Under the pieces are notes generated by a model that worked only from the letters and a program-made list of their open reading frames with translations, did not search any database and was not told the origin of the DNA. This document shows positions 36,036 to 45,060 of a DNA stretch of 64,000 bases, piece by piece. The DNA is taken from contig NZ_QEOL01000003.1 of the NCBI RefSeq assembly GCF_003096715.1, positions 1 through 64,000 of the forward strand, in the 5' to 3' direction. A program made the position numbers and the translations under genes. Every line of letters begins with the position of its first letter. Position 1 is the stretch's first letter. Source of the stretch: Paraburkholderia silvatlantica (GTDB taxonomy: Bacteria > Pseudomonadota > Gammaproteobacteria > Burkholderiales > Burkholderiaceae).

Positions 36036-37778
36036 TCACGCCTGAGCTTGCGCCTCGGTCCCGGCCACGGCTTCCGCGCTTTCCGGCTCCAGCACTTTCA
36101 CATCGTGCAGCCACCGCGTGGCCTTGGCGATGGCGCGGGAGAGCCGCGCCACCTCGTTCAGCTGCTCGATCACGTCGTTGGCGAAACGGAAAAGGAACGC
36201 CGCGCCCTCGTTGCGCAGTTGCAGCGCAGACATGATGCGCTGCCGCGCAGAGTCGGACTGGGCTTCGATTTCCGGCTTGGCGTCGACGATGCCCGTCACG
36301 GCGTCGGCCTCCGGGTGCGCGATCATCTGCACGGCAAGCGTGAAACGCTCGATGACGGACCGGGCGAATTGCAACAGCTCGGGGTTGCTTGCCAGCATGG
36401 TCACGTCCGCGCTTTGCGCGGCTCGCCTCTGGCTTAGCGCAAGCATGCTCGTCGTGGCCACTTCGCGGATGGCGTCGAGGCAGGTGGCGATACGCGCGAG
36501 ATCCACCAGTTGCCGGCCTTCGTCGTCGCTTTGCACGGCGTCGGAGAGCTTGCCGATATAGGTGAGGATGGCGGTGCTGAGCGAGTCCGCCGCCTTGTCC
36601 TCGTTCGTCACCGTGGAAAGCGCCTGCGTGGAGCTTTCGACCAGGAGCCTCGCGCTATGCTCGACGAGCGTCTGTACGAGCTTGCCGAGCGAAGCCAGCT
36701 CGAGTTGCACGCGAGCAATGGCGAGCGCCGGCATTTCGACCAGCGTTTCGTCGAGGTAACGCGGCACGCCGGGGTCTTGCCACCCTTCGCGGCGCACCGG
36801 GGCCAGGCGTTCGGCGAGCTTCGCAATGGGCCCCGTGAACCAGATCAGCACGAGGGTACTGAACACGCTGAACACCGTGTGGGCGTTGGCAGCCTGCCGC
36901 GGCGTTTCCGCCGCGAGGCGCGCAGCGCCGGTCAACTCGGGCGAGGAAGGCGAGATCGTGCGTATGAAGTCGGCGAACTGGGGAATCACAAAGACGAAGA
37001 ACAGCACGCCAAGCACGTTGAAGATCAGGTGAACGATGCCGACTTGCGCCGCCTCCGCCGATTTGCCGATTGAAGCGAGCAGCGCCGTGCCGCAGGTGCC
37101 CACATTGGCGCCGAGTATCAGCGCGATGCCCGATTCGAGCGGAATCAGTCCCTGGCTACCCAGCGCGATCACGATCGCGAGCGTGGCCGCCGAGCTTTGC
37201 ACGATGGCCGTAAACACCGCGCCGATCACCACGCCGATGAGCGGATTGCGCATGTTCTGCATCGCGTCGATGAACGGCTGGTAGTCGCGCAGGGGACGGG
37301 TGGCGTTGCCCATCATCTCGATGCCGAGAAACAGCAGGCCGAGGCCGAGCAGCGCGCCGCCCAGTTCGCGCAGCGTGTCGCGTTTCGCAAAGCCGTAGAG
37401 CAGGAAGCCGCCGCCGAGCATGAACGGCGTGAGCGCGGAGATATTGAACGCGATGATCTGCGCGGTGAGCGTCGAGCCGATATTGGCGCCCATGATCATC
37501 GGGATGGCCTGCATCAGCGTCATGAGCCGTGCGGAAACGAAGCCCACCAGCAGCACCGTGGTAATGGTCGACGAATTGAGCAGCGCCGTGATGCCGGCGC
37601 CCGCCAGCACGCCGCGAAAGCGGTTGGCGGTGAGCGAACCCAGCAGCGATTGCAGGCGCGCGCCGGCAATCGTCTTGAGCGCCCCCGTCATGAGATCCAG
37701 CCCGAACAGGAACAGGGCGAGCCCGCCCACCAGCAATCCGGACACCTCGACCAGGTTCAGGTTCGCACCAGGCAACAT
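36036..37778 (-). CDS. Na+/phosphate cotransporter family protein with PhoU-like tail
   Basis: A 580-aa protein. The membrane half carries the two Na/Pi repeats, each with a Gln/Asn-Ser-Ser motif: 'ITALLNSSTITTVLLVGFVS' and 'FTAIVQSSAATLAIVIALGSQG'. 'LILGANVGTCGTALLASIG' completes the substrate site. The C-terminal ~220 residues are soluble and helical, as in the PhoU-like domain of NptA/YjbB-type carriers. It probably moves phosphate, with direction depending on gradients. No pho genes are adjacent. It lies 39 bp downstream of the P-type ATPase gene on the same strand, so read-through is possible. Confidence 0.9.
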   Translation of the reverse strand: MLPGANLNLVEVSGLLVGGLALFLFGLDLMTGALKTIAGARLQSLLGSLTANRFRGVLAGAGITALLNSSTITTVLLVGFVSARLMTLMQAIPMIMGANIGSTLTAQIIAFNISALTPFMLGGGFLLYGFAKRDTLRELGGALLGLGLLFLGIEMMGNATRPLRDYQPFIDAMQNMRNPLIGVVIGAVFTAIVQSSAATLAIVIALGSQGLIPLESGIALILGANVGTCGTALLASIGKSAEAAQVGIVHLIFNVLGVLFFVFVIPQFADFIRTISPSSPELTGAARLAAETPRQAANAHTVFSVFSTLVLIWFTGPIAKLAERLAPVRREGWQDPGVPRYLDETLVEMPALAIARVQLELASLGKLVQTLVEHSARLLVESSTQALSTVTNEDKAADSLSTAILTYIGKLSDAVQSDDEGRQLVDLARIATCLDAIREVATTSMLALSQRRAAQSADVTMLASNPELLQFARSVIERFTLAVQMIAHPEADAVTGIVDAKPEIEAQSDSARQRIMSALQLRNEGAAFLFRFANDVIEQLNEVARLSRAIAKATRWLHDVKVLEPESAEAVAGTEAQAQA

Positions 37779-37817
37779 GGCATTGAGCCCTCGCTCTGAA
37801 GACGGGACGAAACGATT

Positions 37818-40592
37818 CTACGCGTCATGGTACTGGCTCGTGGCCGCGCCGCGCTGCTGCGGACTGACGGATTTTTTCAGCGCGGGTATCGAGCGAATGA
37901 CGAGCTTCTCCAGCTCCACCACGAGGAAGAACAGGATCGCACCCGCCACGAGCCAAAGCCAGGTCGCGAGCGGCAGGGACTCGGTATCGAACACGGCGTG
38001 AAAGGGCAGCGTATAGGTGAACAGGATCTGCAGCACAATGACAGCACCCATGCCGTACCAGAGATACCGGTTGCCCATGTGCGCGCGTACCGATAGCGCC
38101 GAATGGATCAGCGAGCGGCTATTGAGCAGATAGAAGACCTGTCCCAGCGTGATCGCGTTGACGGCGGCCGTGCGCGCCATCGAGTCCGGCGCGCCCTGCG
38201 ACTTCATCCAGAAGAATGCCGCGAGCGTATAGAGCACGAGCGCGGCGCCGACAAAGAGAATGCGCCACACGCCGAATGGTGTGACGATAGGACGGTCGAT
38301 CGAGCGCGGCGGGCGCTGCATCACGTCATCCTCGTGAGGCTCGAAGGAAATGACGAGGCCGAGCGCGACGGACGTGACCATGTTCACCCACAGCACCTGC
38401 GGCGCGGTGATCGGCAGCACGAAGCCGAACAGGATCGCGATGGCAATCACGGCGCCCTGGGCGATATTGGTGGGCAGCATGAAGAGCATGGCCTTTTCGA
38501 TGTTGTTGTAGACCGTGCGCCCCTCCTTGACTGCCGCCGAGATCGACGCGAAATTGTCGTCGGCGAGGATCATGCCCGCGGCTTCCTTCGTGACCTCCGT
38601 GCCCTTGATGCCCATCGCCACGCCGATGTCGGCCTTCTTGAGCGCGGGCGCATCGTTCACGCCGTCGCCCGTCATCGCGACCACCTGCCGGTTGGCCTGG
38701 ATCGCCTTCACGAGCCGCAGCTTGTGCTCGGGGCTCGCGCGCGCGAACACATCCACGCTGCGCACGCATTCCTGCAGCGCGGCGTCGTTCATCGCCTCGA
38801 TCTCGGTGCCGGCCACGGCCGTCTTGCCGTCGCCGATGCCGAGCATGCCCGCGATCGCGGCGGCCGTGACCTTGTGGTCGCCTGTGATCATCGTCACGCG
38901 GATACCGCCGCCGTGACATTCGCGCACCGCGTCGATCGCCTCCTTGCGCGGCGGGTCCATGAGGCCCACGAGACCGAGCAGCACGAGCGTCTTCGGCAGG
39001 TCCTGCGGGCCGAGGTTGCCCACTTCGAGGCCGGGGTCGGGCAGCCACGCGAGCGCCAGCACGCGTTCGCCCTGCGAGGCGAGCCGCTCGCCTTCGCGCG
39101 CAAAGCGCTCGCGCTCGAGCGGCGCGGGGCCGCTCGCCGTTTGCTGGCGGTCGCAATTTTCGATGATCACTTCCGGCGCGCCCTTCACGAGCAGCATCTC
39201 GCCTTGCGCCGAGCGGTTCAGCGTGGCCATGAACTTGTGTTCGGACTCGAAGGGAATGCCGTCGATGCGCGGTGCGGCGGCGGCTTCCGCGCCGCGGTCC
39301 ATGCCGAGCTTGCCGGCGAACGGGTAGAGCGCGCCCTCGGTCGGGTCGCCTTCCACTTTCCACTTGCCGTCTTCTTCGAAGAGGCCGGCGTCGTTGCACA
39401 GAATCGATACGCGTCCCATGAGCGTGAGCACTTCCGGCCGCTCGGCGCCGAGCGCCTTGCCGCCCGCGCGCACCTCGCCTTCGGGTGCGTAGCCATCCCC
39501 CGTCACTTCATAGGGCGCGTCCGCCGTCACGACCGAGGTCACCATCATCTCCATGAGGGTGAGCGTGCCGGTCTTGTCCGAGCAGATGCGTGAGACGGAA
39601 CCCAGCGTTTCGACCGCGGGCAGGCGGCGGATGATGGCGTTGCGCTTCGCCATGCGCTGCACGCCAATGGCGAGCGTGATGGTGATGAGCGCCGGCAGGC
39701 CTTCCGGGATCACCGAGACCGCGATGCCCACCACGGCCTGGAACAACTGGATGAAGGTCATGTGGCCGAGCCAGTGGCCCCATGCGAAGAGCAGCACGCT
39801 GAGGATGCCGATGGCGATCGTGATGACGTATCCAAACTTCTTGATCTGCCGCAGCAGCGGCGTTTCCAGCGCGCTGACCTCGGCCAGCATCTGGTTGATG
39901 CGGCCGAGCTCCGTCTGGCTGCCCGTCGCCACGACGATGCCGGTTGCGCGGCCCGAGAGAACCATCGTGCCGGAAAAGGCCATATTCTCGCGGTCGCCTA
40001 CGGTGGCTTGCGCCGGCACCGCGCCGGTGTTCTTCTCCGCAGGCACGGACTCGCCCGTGAGCGCCGCCTCCTCCGTGCGCAGGTTGCGCGCTTCCACGAG
40101 GCGGATATCCGCGGGGATTTTGTCGCCCGATTCGAGCAGCACGATGTCGCCGGGCACGACCTCGTCGGCTGGGACGAGACGCACCTCGCCGGCGCGCAGC
40201 ACGCGTGCTTCCGCGGAGAGCATGTTGCGAATCGAATCGAGCGCTTTCTCGGCGCGCCCTTCCTGCAGGAAGCCCAGCAGCGAATTGAGGATGACCACCG
40301 CGAAGATGATCGAGGCGTCGAGCCACAGGCTCAGCATCAGCTTGATGAAGCCCGCCGCGAGCAGCACGTAGATGAGCACGTTGTTGAACTGGGCAAGGAA
40401 CCGCGCAAACGGGCCGCTTTTCTTGCCCTGGGGCAGCACGTTCGGCCCATGGGTGCCGAGGCGCTGTGCGGCGTCCGCCACGTCGAGCCCTTGCGACGGA
40501 TTCACGCCCAGCTGGCGCTCGATCTCGGCGGCGGGCATGGCGTGCCACTGCACGGCACCCGCACCGTTTGCCGCATGCTCGGCAGAACTCAT
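37818..40592 (-). CDS. P2-type cation-transporting ATPase
   Basis: A 924-aa ATPase in P2 order: N-terminal cation_ATPase_N region ('PSQGLDVADAAQRLGTHGPN'), actuator with 'EAALTGESVPAEK', TM4 with 'VSVIPEGLPALITITLAIG', phosphorylation site 'ICSDKTGTLTLMEM', hinge 'MTGDGVNDAPALKKADIG', and six C-terminal helices. The PEGLP motif in TM4 is that of Ca2+-ATPase/PMR1-like and Na+/K+-type pumps, not of MgtA (PEMLP). The likely ion is Ca2+ or Na+ (inference). The ATG at 40590-40592 has AAGGGGG five nt upstream. Confidence 0.92.
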   Translation of the reverse strand: MSSAEHAANGAGAVQWHAMPAAEIERQLGVNPSQGLDVADAAQRLGTHGPNVLPQGKKSGPFARFLAQFNNVLIYVLLAAGFIKLMLSLWLDASIIFAVVILNSLLGFLQEGRAEKALDSIRNMLSAEARVLRAGEVRLVPADEVVPGDIVLLESGDKIPADIRLVEARNLRTEEAALTGESVPAEKNTGAVPAQATVGDRENMAFSGTMVLSGRATGIVVATGSQTELGRINQMLAEVSALETPLLRQIKKFGYVITIAIGILSVLLFAWGHWLGHMTFIQLFQAVVGIAVSVIPEGLPALITITLAIGVQRMAKRNAIIRRLPAVETLGSVSRICSDKTGTLTLMEMMVTSVVTADAPYEVTGDGYAPEGEVRAGGKALGAERPEVLTLMGRVSILCNDAGLFEEDGKWKVEGDPTEGALYPFAGKLGMDRGAEAAAAPRIDGIPFESEHKFMATLNRSAQGEMLLVKGAPEVIIENCDRQQTASGPAPLERERFAREGERLASQGERVLALAWLPDPGLEVGNLGPQDLPKTLVLLGLVGLMDPPRKEAIDAVRECHGGGIRVTMITGDHKVTAAAIAGMLGIGDGKTAVAGTEIEAMNDAALQECVRSVDVFARASPEHKLRLVKAIQANRQVVAMTGDGVNDAPALKKADIGVAMGIKGTEVTKEAAGMILADDNFASISAAVKEGRTVYNNIEKAMLFMLPTNIAQGAVIAIAILFGFVLPITAPQVLWVNMVTSVALGLVISFEPHEDDVMQRPPRSIDRPIVTPFGVWRILFVGAALVLYTLAAFFWMKSQGAPDSMARTAAVNAITLGQVFYLLNSRSLIHSALSVRAHMGNRYLWYGMGAVIVLQILFTYTLPFHAVFDTESLPLATWLWLVAGAILFFLVVELEKLVIRSIPALKKSVSPQQRGAATSQYHDA

Positions 40593-40870
40593 CTTCGCCC
40601 CCTTGGTTGCGCAGAGATTCAACGCAATAGTAAGTTTTTTTCGCAGGAGGCACGCGCAACCTGGTGCGCGCAGTTTTTGTCCGTGGCCGCCGCCGTGGGA
40701 TGTATGGCAACGTCTGCCTGCCGCGACCCGCCCGAGTCATTCCATGCGCATCACGCCTCTGCTCCCGCTGCCGCGGCGGCTACTATGTGATCTCGCCCGG
40801 CGACCGCGCGCAGAAGCAGGCGGCATGCCAATCTTTCGGTTCAGAACTTAATCGGGCGGCGTACTCGCAT

Positions 40871-41242
40871 TCAGCGGCGCACGAGCGCCACGACATAGGC
40901 ACACGGGCCGTTGCCCGGATTGAAGAACGCGCAGTCGGCCGGCGGCCCGAGCTGCAGGCAGTCGCCCGCTTCGAGCGTGTGCACCTGATCGCCTTCCTCG
41001 AATACCAGCGTGCCGCTGCGCACCCAGATCTGCTGATGCTGGAACGTGAACGCCGACGCGGGATACGCGACACGAACCCCGCCTGGCAACTCGATTTCCA
41101 CGAGTTCGAGCATGCCGCCGTTGCGCGGCGAGACGGCCCGGCGCGTGTAGCCCGTTTCGGGGTCTCGCCAGACCGGCTGATCGGCGGCGCGGCTCAAACG
41201 CTCGCCGGTTTGCTCGGCGAGCGCGAGCAGCATGGACCCATC
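40871..41242 (-). pseudogene. XRE-cupin transcriptional regulator, C-terminal remnant
   Basis: The last ~123 codons encode a cupin domain of the XRE-cupin regulator type: 'RLSRAADQPVWRDPETGYTRR', 'LELVEIELPGGVRVAYP', 'HQQIWVRSGTLVFEEGDQVH', 'AGDCLQLGPPADCAF' and 'PCAYVVALVRR'. The N-terminal helix-turn-helix half is absent. The frame continues to 41638, but those codons are the antisense of a flavin monooxygenase fragment. The break lies at about 41240, where the monooxygenase fragment also begins. The gene has lost its 5' half and promoter. Confidence 0.75.
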
Positions 41243-41629
41243 GAGACGGGCAAGAGCCAGGCGATCGTCTCCAACGTCGAAGCCATGACGCGCAGCGCCG
41301 GGCCGCGATGGACGCGCCGCAAACTGCTCGAGCACATGGTGCTCGGCAGCCGCCAGGCGCCGTGGGTGGGTTCGGCCGAGCGGATCGCGCAAACCTTGAT
41401 CGAGTGGAGCGAAACGGCCGGCGTGGATGGCTTCAATCTCTCGCGCACGGTGGTGCCGGAATGCTTCGACGACGTGGTCGAACTGCTGGTGCCCGAACTG
41501 CAAACACGCGGCGCGTATAAAAGCGCGTATCGTGAGGGCACCCTGCGGGAAAAGCTCTCCGGCGGCGCGCGCCTGCCGGCGTCGCACGCGGCAGCGCAGT
41601 ATCGCGGCGCGCGTGTGGATGCCGCATGA
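41240..41629 (+). pseudogene. LLM-class flavin-dependent monooxygenase, C-terminal remnant
   Basis: About 129 codons match the C-terminus of NtaA/SnaA/DszA-type luciferase-like monooxygenases: 'LGSRQAPWVGSAERIAQTLIEW', 'VDGFNLSRTVVPECFDDVVELL', 'PELQTRGAYKSAY' and 'TLREKLSGGARLP'. A full enzyme is about 430-460 aa, so roughly the first 300 residues are missing. The homology begins at the same point where the opposite-strand regulator remnant ends. The intact flavin reductase that starts 90 bp downstream is the partner such enzymes need, so this was probably a functional operon before the deletion. Confidence 0.75.
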
Positions 41630-41718
41630 GCGATGCACGAGTGATGCATGAACGACGCATGAAAATCGGGCACTGAATTCCCGCTACGAGGAGACCGCGG
41701 CAGCAAGCGGGCAAGGAT

Positions 41719-42222
41719 ATGGTAGACAAATCCCTCTTTCGCGACGCCATGGCCGGTCTTGGTGCCGCCGTGAACATCGTCACCACCGACGGCGACGCCG
41801 GGCGCGCCGGCTGCACGGCGTCCGCCGTGTGCGGCGTGACGGACGAGCCGCCCACGCTGATCGTCTGCATCAATCGCACGAGCCGCAACAATGCGATCCT
41901 GCGCGAGAACGGGCGGCTCTGCGTGAACGTGCTGGCAGCCGATCAGCGCGAGGTGGCCACGCGCTTCGCCACGAAAGACATGGACATGGACGCGCGTTTC
42001 GCGCTCGCCGAGTGGTATCGGCTCGAAACGGGCGCGCCCGCGCTGCGCGGCGCGGTGAGTTCGTTCGATTGCCACATCGCGCGCACGACCGAAGTCGGTA
42101 CGCACACGGTGTTCTTCTGTGAGATCAAGGCAGCGCGCATGGTGGGCGGGCGCGACGGGCTGATCTGGTTCGGCCGCGCGTTTCATCGCGTGCTTGCGCA
42201 GGCGCACGCGGCGGCGGCTTGA
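41719..42222 (+). CDS. Flavin reductase (HpaC-like) of a two-component monooxygenase
   Basis: A 167-aa protein with the FMN-binding split-barrel fold: 'LFRDAMAGLGAAVNIVTTDG', 'GCTASAVCGVTDEPPTLIVCIN', 'CVNVLAADQREVATRFA' and a C-terminal 'LIWFGRAFHRV'. Such enzymes use NADH to make reduced FMN or FAD for a partner oxygenase. The neighbouring LLM monooxygenase gene is truncated, so this reductase is probably orphaned unless it serves another oxygenase. The ATG at 41719 has AAGGAT immediately upstream. The MFS gene follows with essentially no gap. Confidence 0.88.
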   Translation: MVDKSLFRDAMAGLGAAVNIVTTDGDAGRAGCTASAVCGVTDEPPTLIVCINRTSRNNAILRENGRLCVNVLAADQREVATRFATKDMDMDARFALAEWYRLETGAPALRGAVSSFDCHIARTTEVGTHTVFFCEIKAARMVGGRDGLIWFGRAFHRVLAQAHAAAA

Positions 42223-42224
42223 GC

Positions 42225-43505
42225 GTGGCGCGCACGCCTTCGCGAGGCGCTGCCGGTTCCCGTTCGCCGGACGAAACGGGGCCGCCGGGGCTTGGCACGG
42301 CGCAACGCGGCAAGGCCGCCTCGCTCGCATTGCTGCTCCTCGCGCAGGTGGCGGCGATGGGCGTGTGGTTTTCGTCGAGCACCGTGGTGGTGCTCATCAA
42401 GCAGGCGCACGCCATTGCCGCCTTCGACGAAGCCTTGCTCACGAGCGCCGTACAGTGCGGCTTCGTGGCCGGCACGATCACGTCCGCGTTGCTTTCGCTG
42501 CCCGACCGCTACGATCTGCGCCGGCTGCTCGCGGGCTCCGCGCTCGTGGCGGCTGCGGCCACGGCCTCGCTCGCGTTCCTGCCGCCGGTTGGCGTCGCGG
42601 TCGTCGCGCTGCGGTTCATCACCGGCATGTGCATGGCGGGCGTGTATCCGGTCGGCATGCGGCTCGCGGCCACGTGGGCGCGAGGCGACCTGGGTCTTCT
42701 CGTCGGCCTGCTCGTGGGCGCGCTCACGCTCGGTTCGGCGAGCCCTCATTTGCTGGCGGCCACGGGCGGGCTCGGCTGGCGCACGATCTATGGCGTCGCC
42801 GCGGCGTGCGCGGCGGGTGCTGCCGTGCTGATCGGCTTTGCGGGAATCGGGCCGAATATCCGGCGCGCCACGCGCATCGACTTCGCGAAGGTTACACAGG
42901 CGTGGCGGCGGCCCGCCTTGCGGCTCGCCAATCTCGGCTACCTCGGCCACATGTGGGAGCTTTACGCGATGTGGGCGTGGCTCGCGCTGTTCCTCCAGCA
43001 GACGTTCGTCGCGCGCGGCATGGCCAACGCCAGCACGCGCGCGGAATGGATGACCTTCAGCGTGATCGCGATCGGCGCGGCGGGCGCGTGGCTCGGCGGC
43101 GTGCTGGCGGACCGCGTGGGGCGCACGGCGGTCACGGTCGGCGCGATGGCGACGAGCGCAACGTGTGCCGCGCTGATGGGCTGGCTGGCTCACGCGCCGC
43201 TCGTCGTGATGGGGGCGGTCGCGCTCGTGTGGGGCGTCTCGGTGATCGCCGATTCGGCGCAGTTTTCGGCGAGCGTGGCCGAACTGGCCGACCCGGACTC
43301 GGTCGGCACGCTGCTGACTGCGCAGACCTGCGCGGGTTTTTTGCTCACGCTGGCGAGCATTCATCTCGTGCCGTACGTGGTGGGGTGGCTGGGATGGCGC
43401 GGCGGCTTCGGCATGCTGGCCGTGGGGCCCGCGCTCGGCTGTGTCGCGATGCTGCGGTTGCGGCGTCATCCCGATGCCGCGAGGCTTGCGGGCGGACGCC
43501 GGTGA
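42225..43505 (+). CDS. MFS transporter (cyanate/nitrate-porter-like)
   Basis: A 426-aa carrier with twelve predicted helices. The first is 'ASLALLLLAQVAAMGVWFSSS'. The loop 'LPDRYDLRRLLAGS' stands in for the D-R/K-x-G-R/K motif, and 'GGVLADRVGRTAVTVG' is the matching loop in the second half. No substrate-specific motif was recognised. It is probably part of the operon with the flavin reductase, so it may have imported the monooxygenase substrate. The start is uncertain: a TTG at 42219 overlaps the reductase stop, and the GTG at 42225 is used here. Confidence 0.83.
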   Translation: MARTPSRGAAGSRSPDETGPPGLGTAQRGKAASLALLLLAQVAAMGVWFSSSTVVVLIKQAHAIAAFDEALLTSAVQCGFVAGTITSALLSLPDRYDLRRLLAGSALVAAAATASLAFLPPVGVAVVALRFITGMCMAGVYPVGMRLAATWARGDLGLLVGLLVGALTLGSASPHLLAATGGLGWRTIYGVAAACAAGAAVLIGFAGIGPNIRRATRIDFAKVTQAWRRPALRLANLGYLGHMWELYAMWAWLALFLQQTFVARGMANASTRAEWMTFSVIAIGAAGAWLGGVLADRVGRTAVTVGAMATSATCAALMGWLAHAPLVVMGAVALVWGVSVIADSAQFSASVAELADPDSVGTLLTAQTCAGFLLTLASIHLVPYVVGWLGWRGGFGMLAVGPALGCVAMLRLRRHPDAARLAGGRR

Positions 43506-43692
43506 TCCGCAAGGCGCAGGCGCGCGGGAATCCAGAAGCAGAGGAAAACTGAACAATTGGCGTACGCGCCGCGCCTGGCTGCATGCGTGGTTCCATGCTG
43601 CCAGTCATTCGTGGACCTTTTCACGGAACCATGACCTGCGGTAACCTGGCGCGGATAACGGATACTTTCCGCGCAAGAGGAGCCTGTCACGC

Positions 43693-44412
43693 ATGTCAGC
43701 AAGACTGAACGAATTCCAGCAGCCCATTGGCGACCCTGTGGCAGGCTGGCAGCCGCGCGAACGGCCTGCGCGCGTGACGATCGAGGGTCGGTTCTGCCGC
43801 ATCGAGCCGATCGACCTCGACCGTCACGCCGCCGATCTCTTCGAGGCTTACGGCACGGCGGCCGACGGTCGCGACTGGACCTACCTGTTCGCCGAGCCGT
43901 TCACCGACTTTGGCGCGTTTCGCGAGTACCTCGCCAAAGCGGCGGCATCGAGCGACCCGTTCCATTACGCCGTGATCGACCGCGCGAGCGGGAAGGCCGT
44001 GGGCACGTTCGCGCTCATGCGCATCGAGCCGGTGCATGGCGTGATCGAAGTGGGCAGCGTGACGTTTTCGCCGCGCCTGAAGCAAACTCCGCTTTCCACC
44101 GAGGCGCAGTACCTGCTGATGCGCTACGTGTTCGACGATCTCGGCTACCGGCGCTACGAATGGAAATGCGACAGCCTCAACGCGCCTTCGCGCAAAACGG
44201 CGTTGCGTCTGGGCTTCCAGTTCGAGGGCATTTTCCGCCAGGCGATCGTGTACAAGGGCCGCAACCGCGACACCGCCTGGTTCGCGATCATCGATCGGGA
44301 TTGGCCGCTCGCGAAAGCCGCGTTCGAGAGGTGGCTCTCGAAAGAGAACTTCGACGCGCAAGGCCAGCAGCGCGCGTCGCTTGCCAGCTTCAGAGAAGCA
44401 AAGGCGTCCTGA
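43693..44412 (+). CDS. GNAT acetyltransferase of the RimJ/RimL type
   Basis: A 239-aa protein with a GNAT fold. It has the early strand 'FCRIEPIDLDRHAADLFEAYG', 'YAVIDRASGKAVGTFALMRI' and 'EVGSVTFSPRLKQTPLSTEA'. Then comes the C-terminal 'YEWKCDSLNAPSRKTALRLGF', the pattern of N-acyltransferases of the RimJ group (many annotated as YjdJ/Acetyltransf_3). These move an acetyl group from acetyl-CoA to an amine. The substrate is unknown. The start at 43693 has AAGAGGAG upstream. The second GNAT gene starts at its stop codon, so the two are co-translated. Confidence 0.87.
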   Translation: MSARLNEFQQPIGDPVAGWQPRERPARVTIEGRFCRIEPIDLDRHAADLFEAYGTAADGRDWTYLFAEPFTDFGAFREYLAKAAASSDPFHYAVIDRASGKAVGTFALMRIEPVHGVIEVGSVTFSPRLKQTPLSTEAQYLLMRYVFDDLGYRRYEWKCDSLNAPSRKTALRLGFQFEGIFRQAIVYKGRNRDTAWFAIIDRDWPLAKAAFERWLSKENFDAQGQQRASLASFREAKAS

Positions 44413-44859
44413 ATGTCCGCGGCGATCCTGATCCGCGACCTCGCGAGCGCCGACCGCGACGCGTGGTTCGGCCTTTGGGCGGGCTACAACGCGTTCTATG
44501 AAACGAGCGTTGCACCGCACATCAGCGAGCGAACCTGGCAGCGCATGCTCGATGCGGACGCGCCGGTATTCGCCCGTGTGGCCGAAGTCGAGGGACGGCT
44601 GGCGGGCTTCGGCCTTTGCGTGCTGCATGCGGGCACATGGGTCGATGCGCCCATTTGCTACCTCGAAGACTTGTTCGTCGATCCCGCTTGCCGCGGGCAA
44701 GGCGTCGGCAGGCGGCTCATCGAAGACCTCATCGCACTGGCGCGTTCGCGCGCCTGGTCGCGTCTTTACTGGCACACGCGCGAGGACAACCCCGCGCGCA
44801 AGCTCTACGACGAATTCGCGCAAGCCGACGCTTTCGTACGGTACCGGTTGCAGTTCTAA
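44413..44859 (+). CDS. GNAT acetyltransferase
   Basis: A 148-aa protein of one GNAT domain. 'AICYLEDLFVDPACRGQGVGRR'-like sequence near residue 80 supplies the acetyl-CoA pyrophosphate-binding loop (R/Q-x-x-G-x-G/A). It is followed by 'RLYWHTREDNPARKLYDEF', the motif B helix. It resembles small polyamine- or amino-acid-N-acetyltransferases (PaiA/diamine acetyltransferase-like), which is only a family hint. The ATG begins one base after the TGA of the upstream GNAT gene, so the two form an operon. Confidence 0.87.
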   Translation: MSAAILIRDLASADRDAWFGLWAGYNAFYETSVAPHISERTWQRMLDADAPVFARVAEVEGRLAGFGLCVLHAGTWVDAPICYLEDLFVDPACRGQGVGRRLIEDLIALARSRAWSRLYWHTREDNPARKLYDEFAQADAFVRYRLQF

Positions 44860-44961
44860 ACCGCTCTCTGGACGTGGCGTGCGGGTGCGCGCAAACGGAG
44901 GTCCCAGGCTAAAGCTGAACGCGCGGCCCGGCGTTCTAACGTCCCAAGCCCGATAGATAGG

Positions 44962-44984
44962 ATTGTAACGAGTATTGTCACGAT
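44962..44984 (+). promoter_or_regulatory. Direct repeat upstream of deoC, candidate regulator site
   Basis: ATTGTAACGAG (44962-44972) and ATTGTCACGAT (44974-44984) match at 9 of 11 positions with a 12-bp period. They lie about 80 bp before the deoC ATG in the only gap upstream of the operon. They could bind the DeoR-type regulator encoded at the far end (inference). Confidence 0.35.
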
Positions 44985-45060
44985 CATCTCATCGGTATAG
45001 GATGGGTGCGAATAAACCACCACGGTTTGATGTGCATTGCACAAATTCGCCTCCCAACCT

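Noticed and set aside
41630..42330. Long minus-strand frame antisense to the flavin reductase
   Set aside because: It is the reverse complement of a well-supported reductase gene and has Arg/His/Ala-rich antisense composition.
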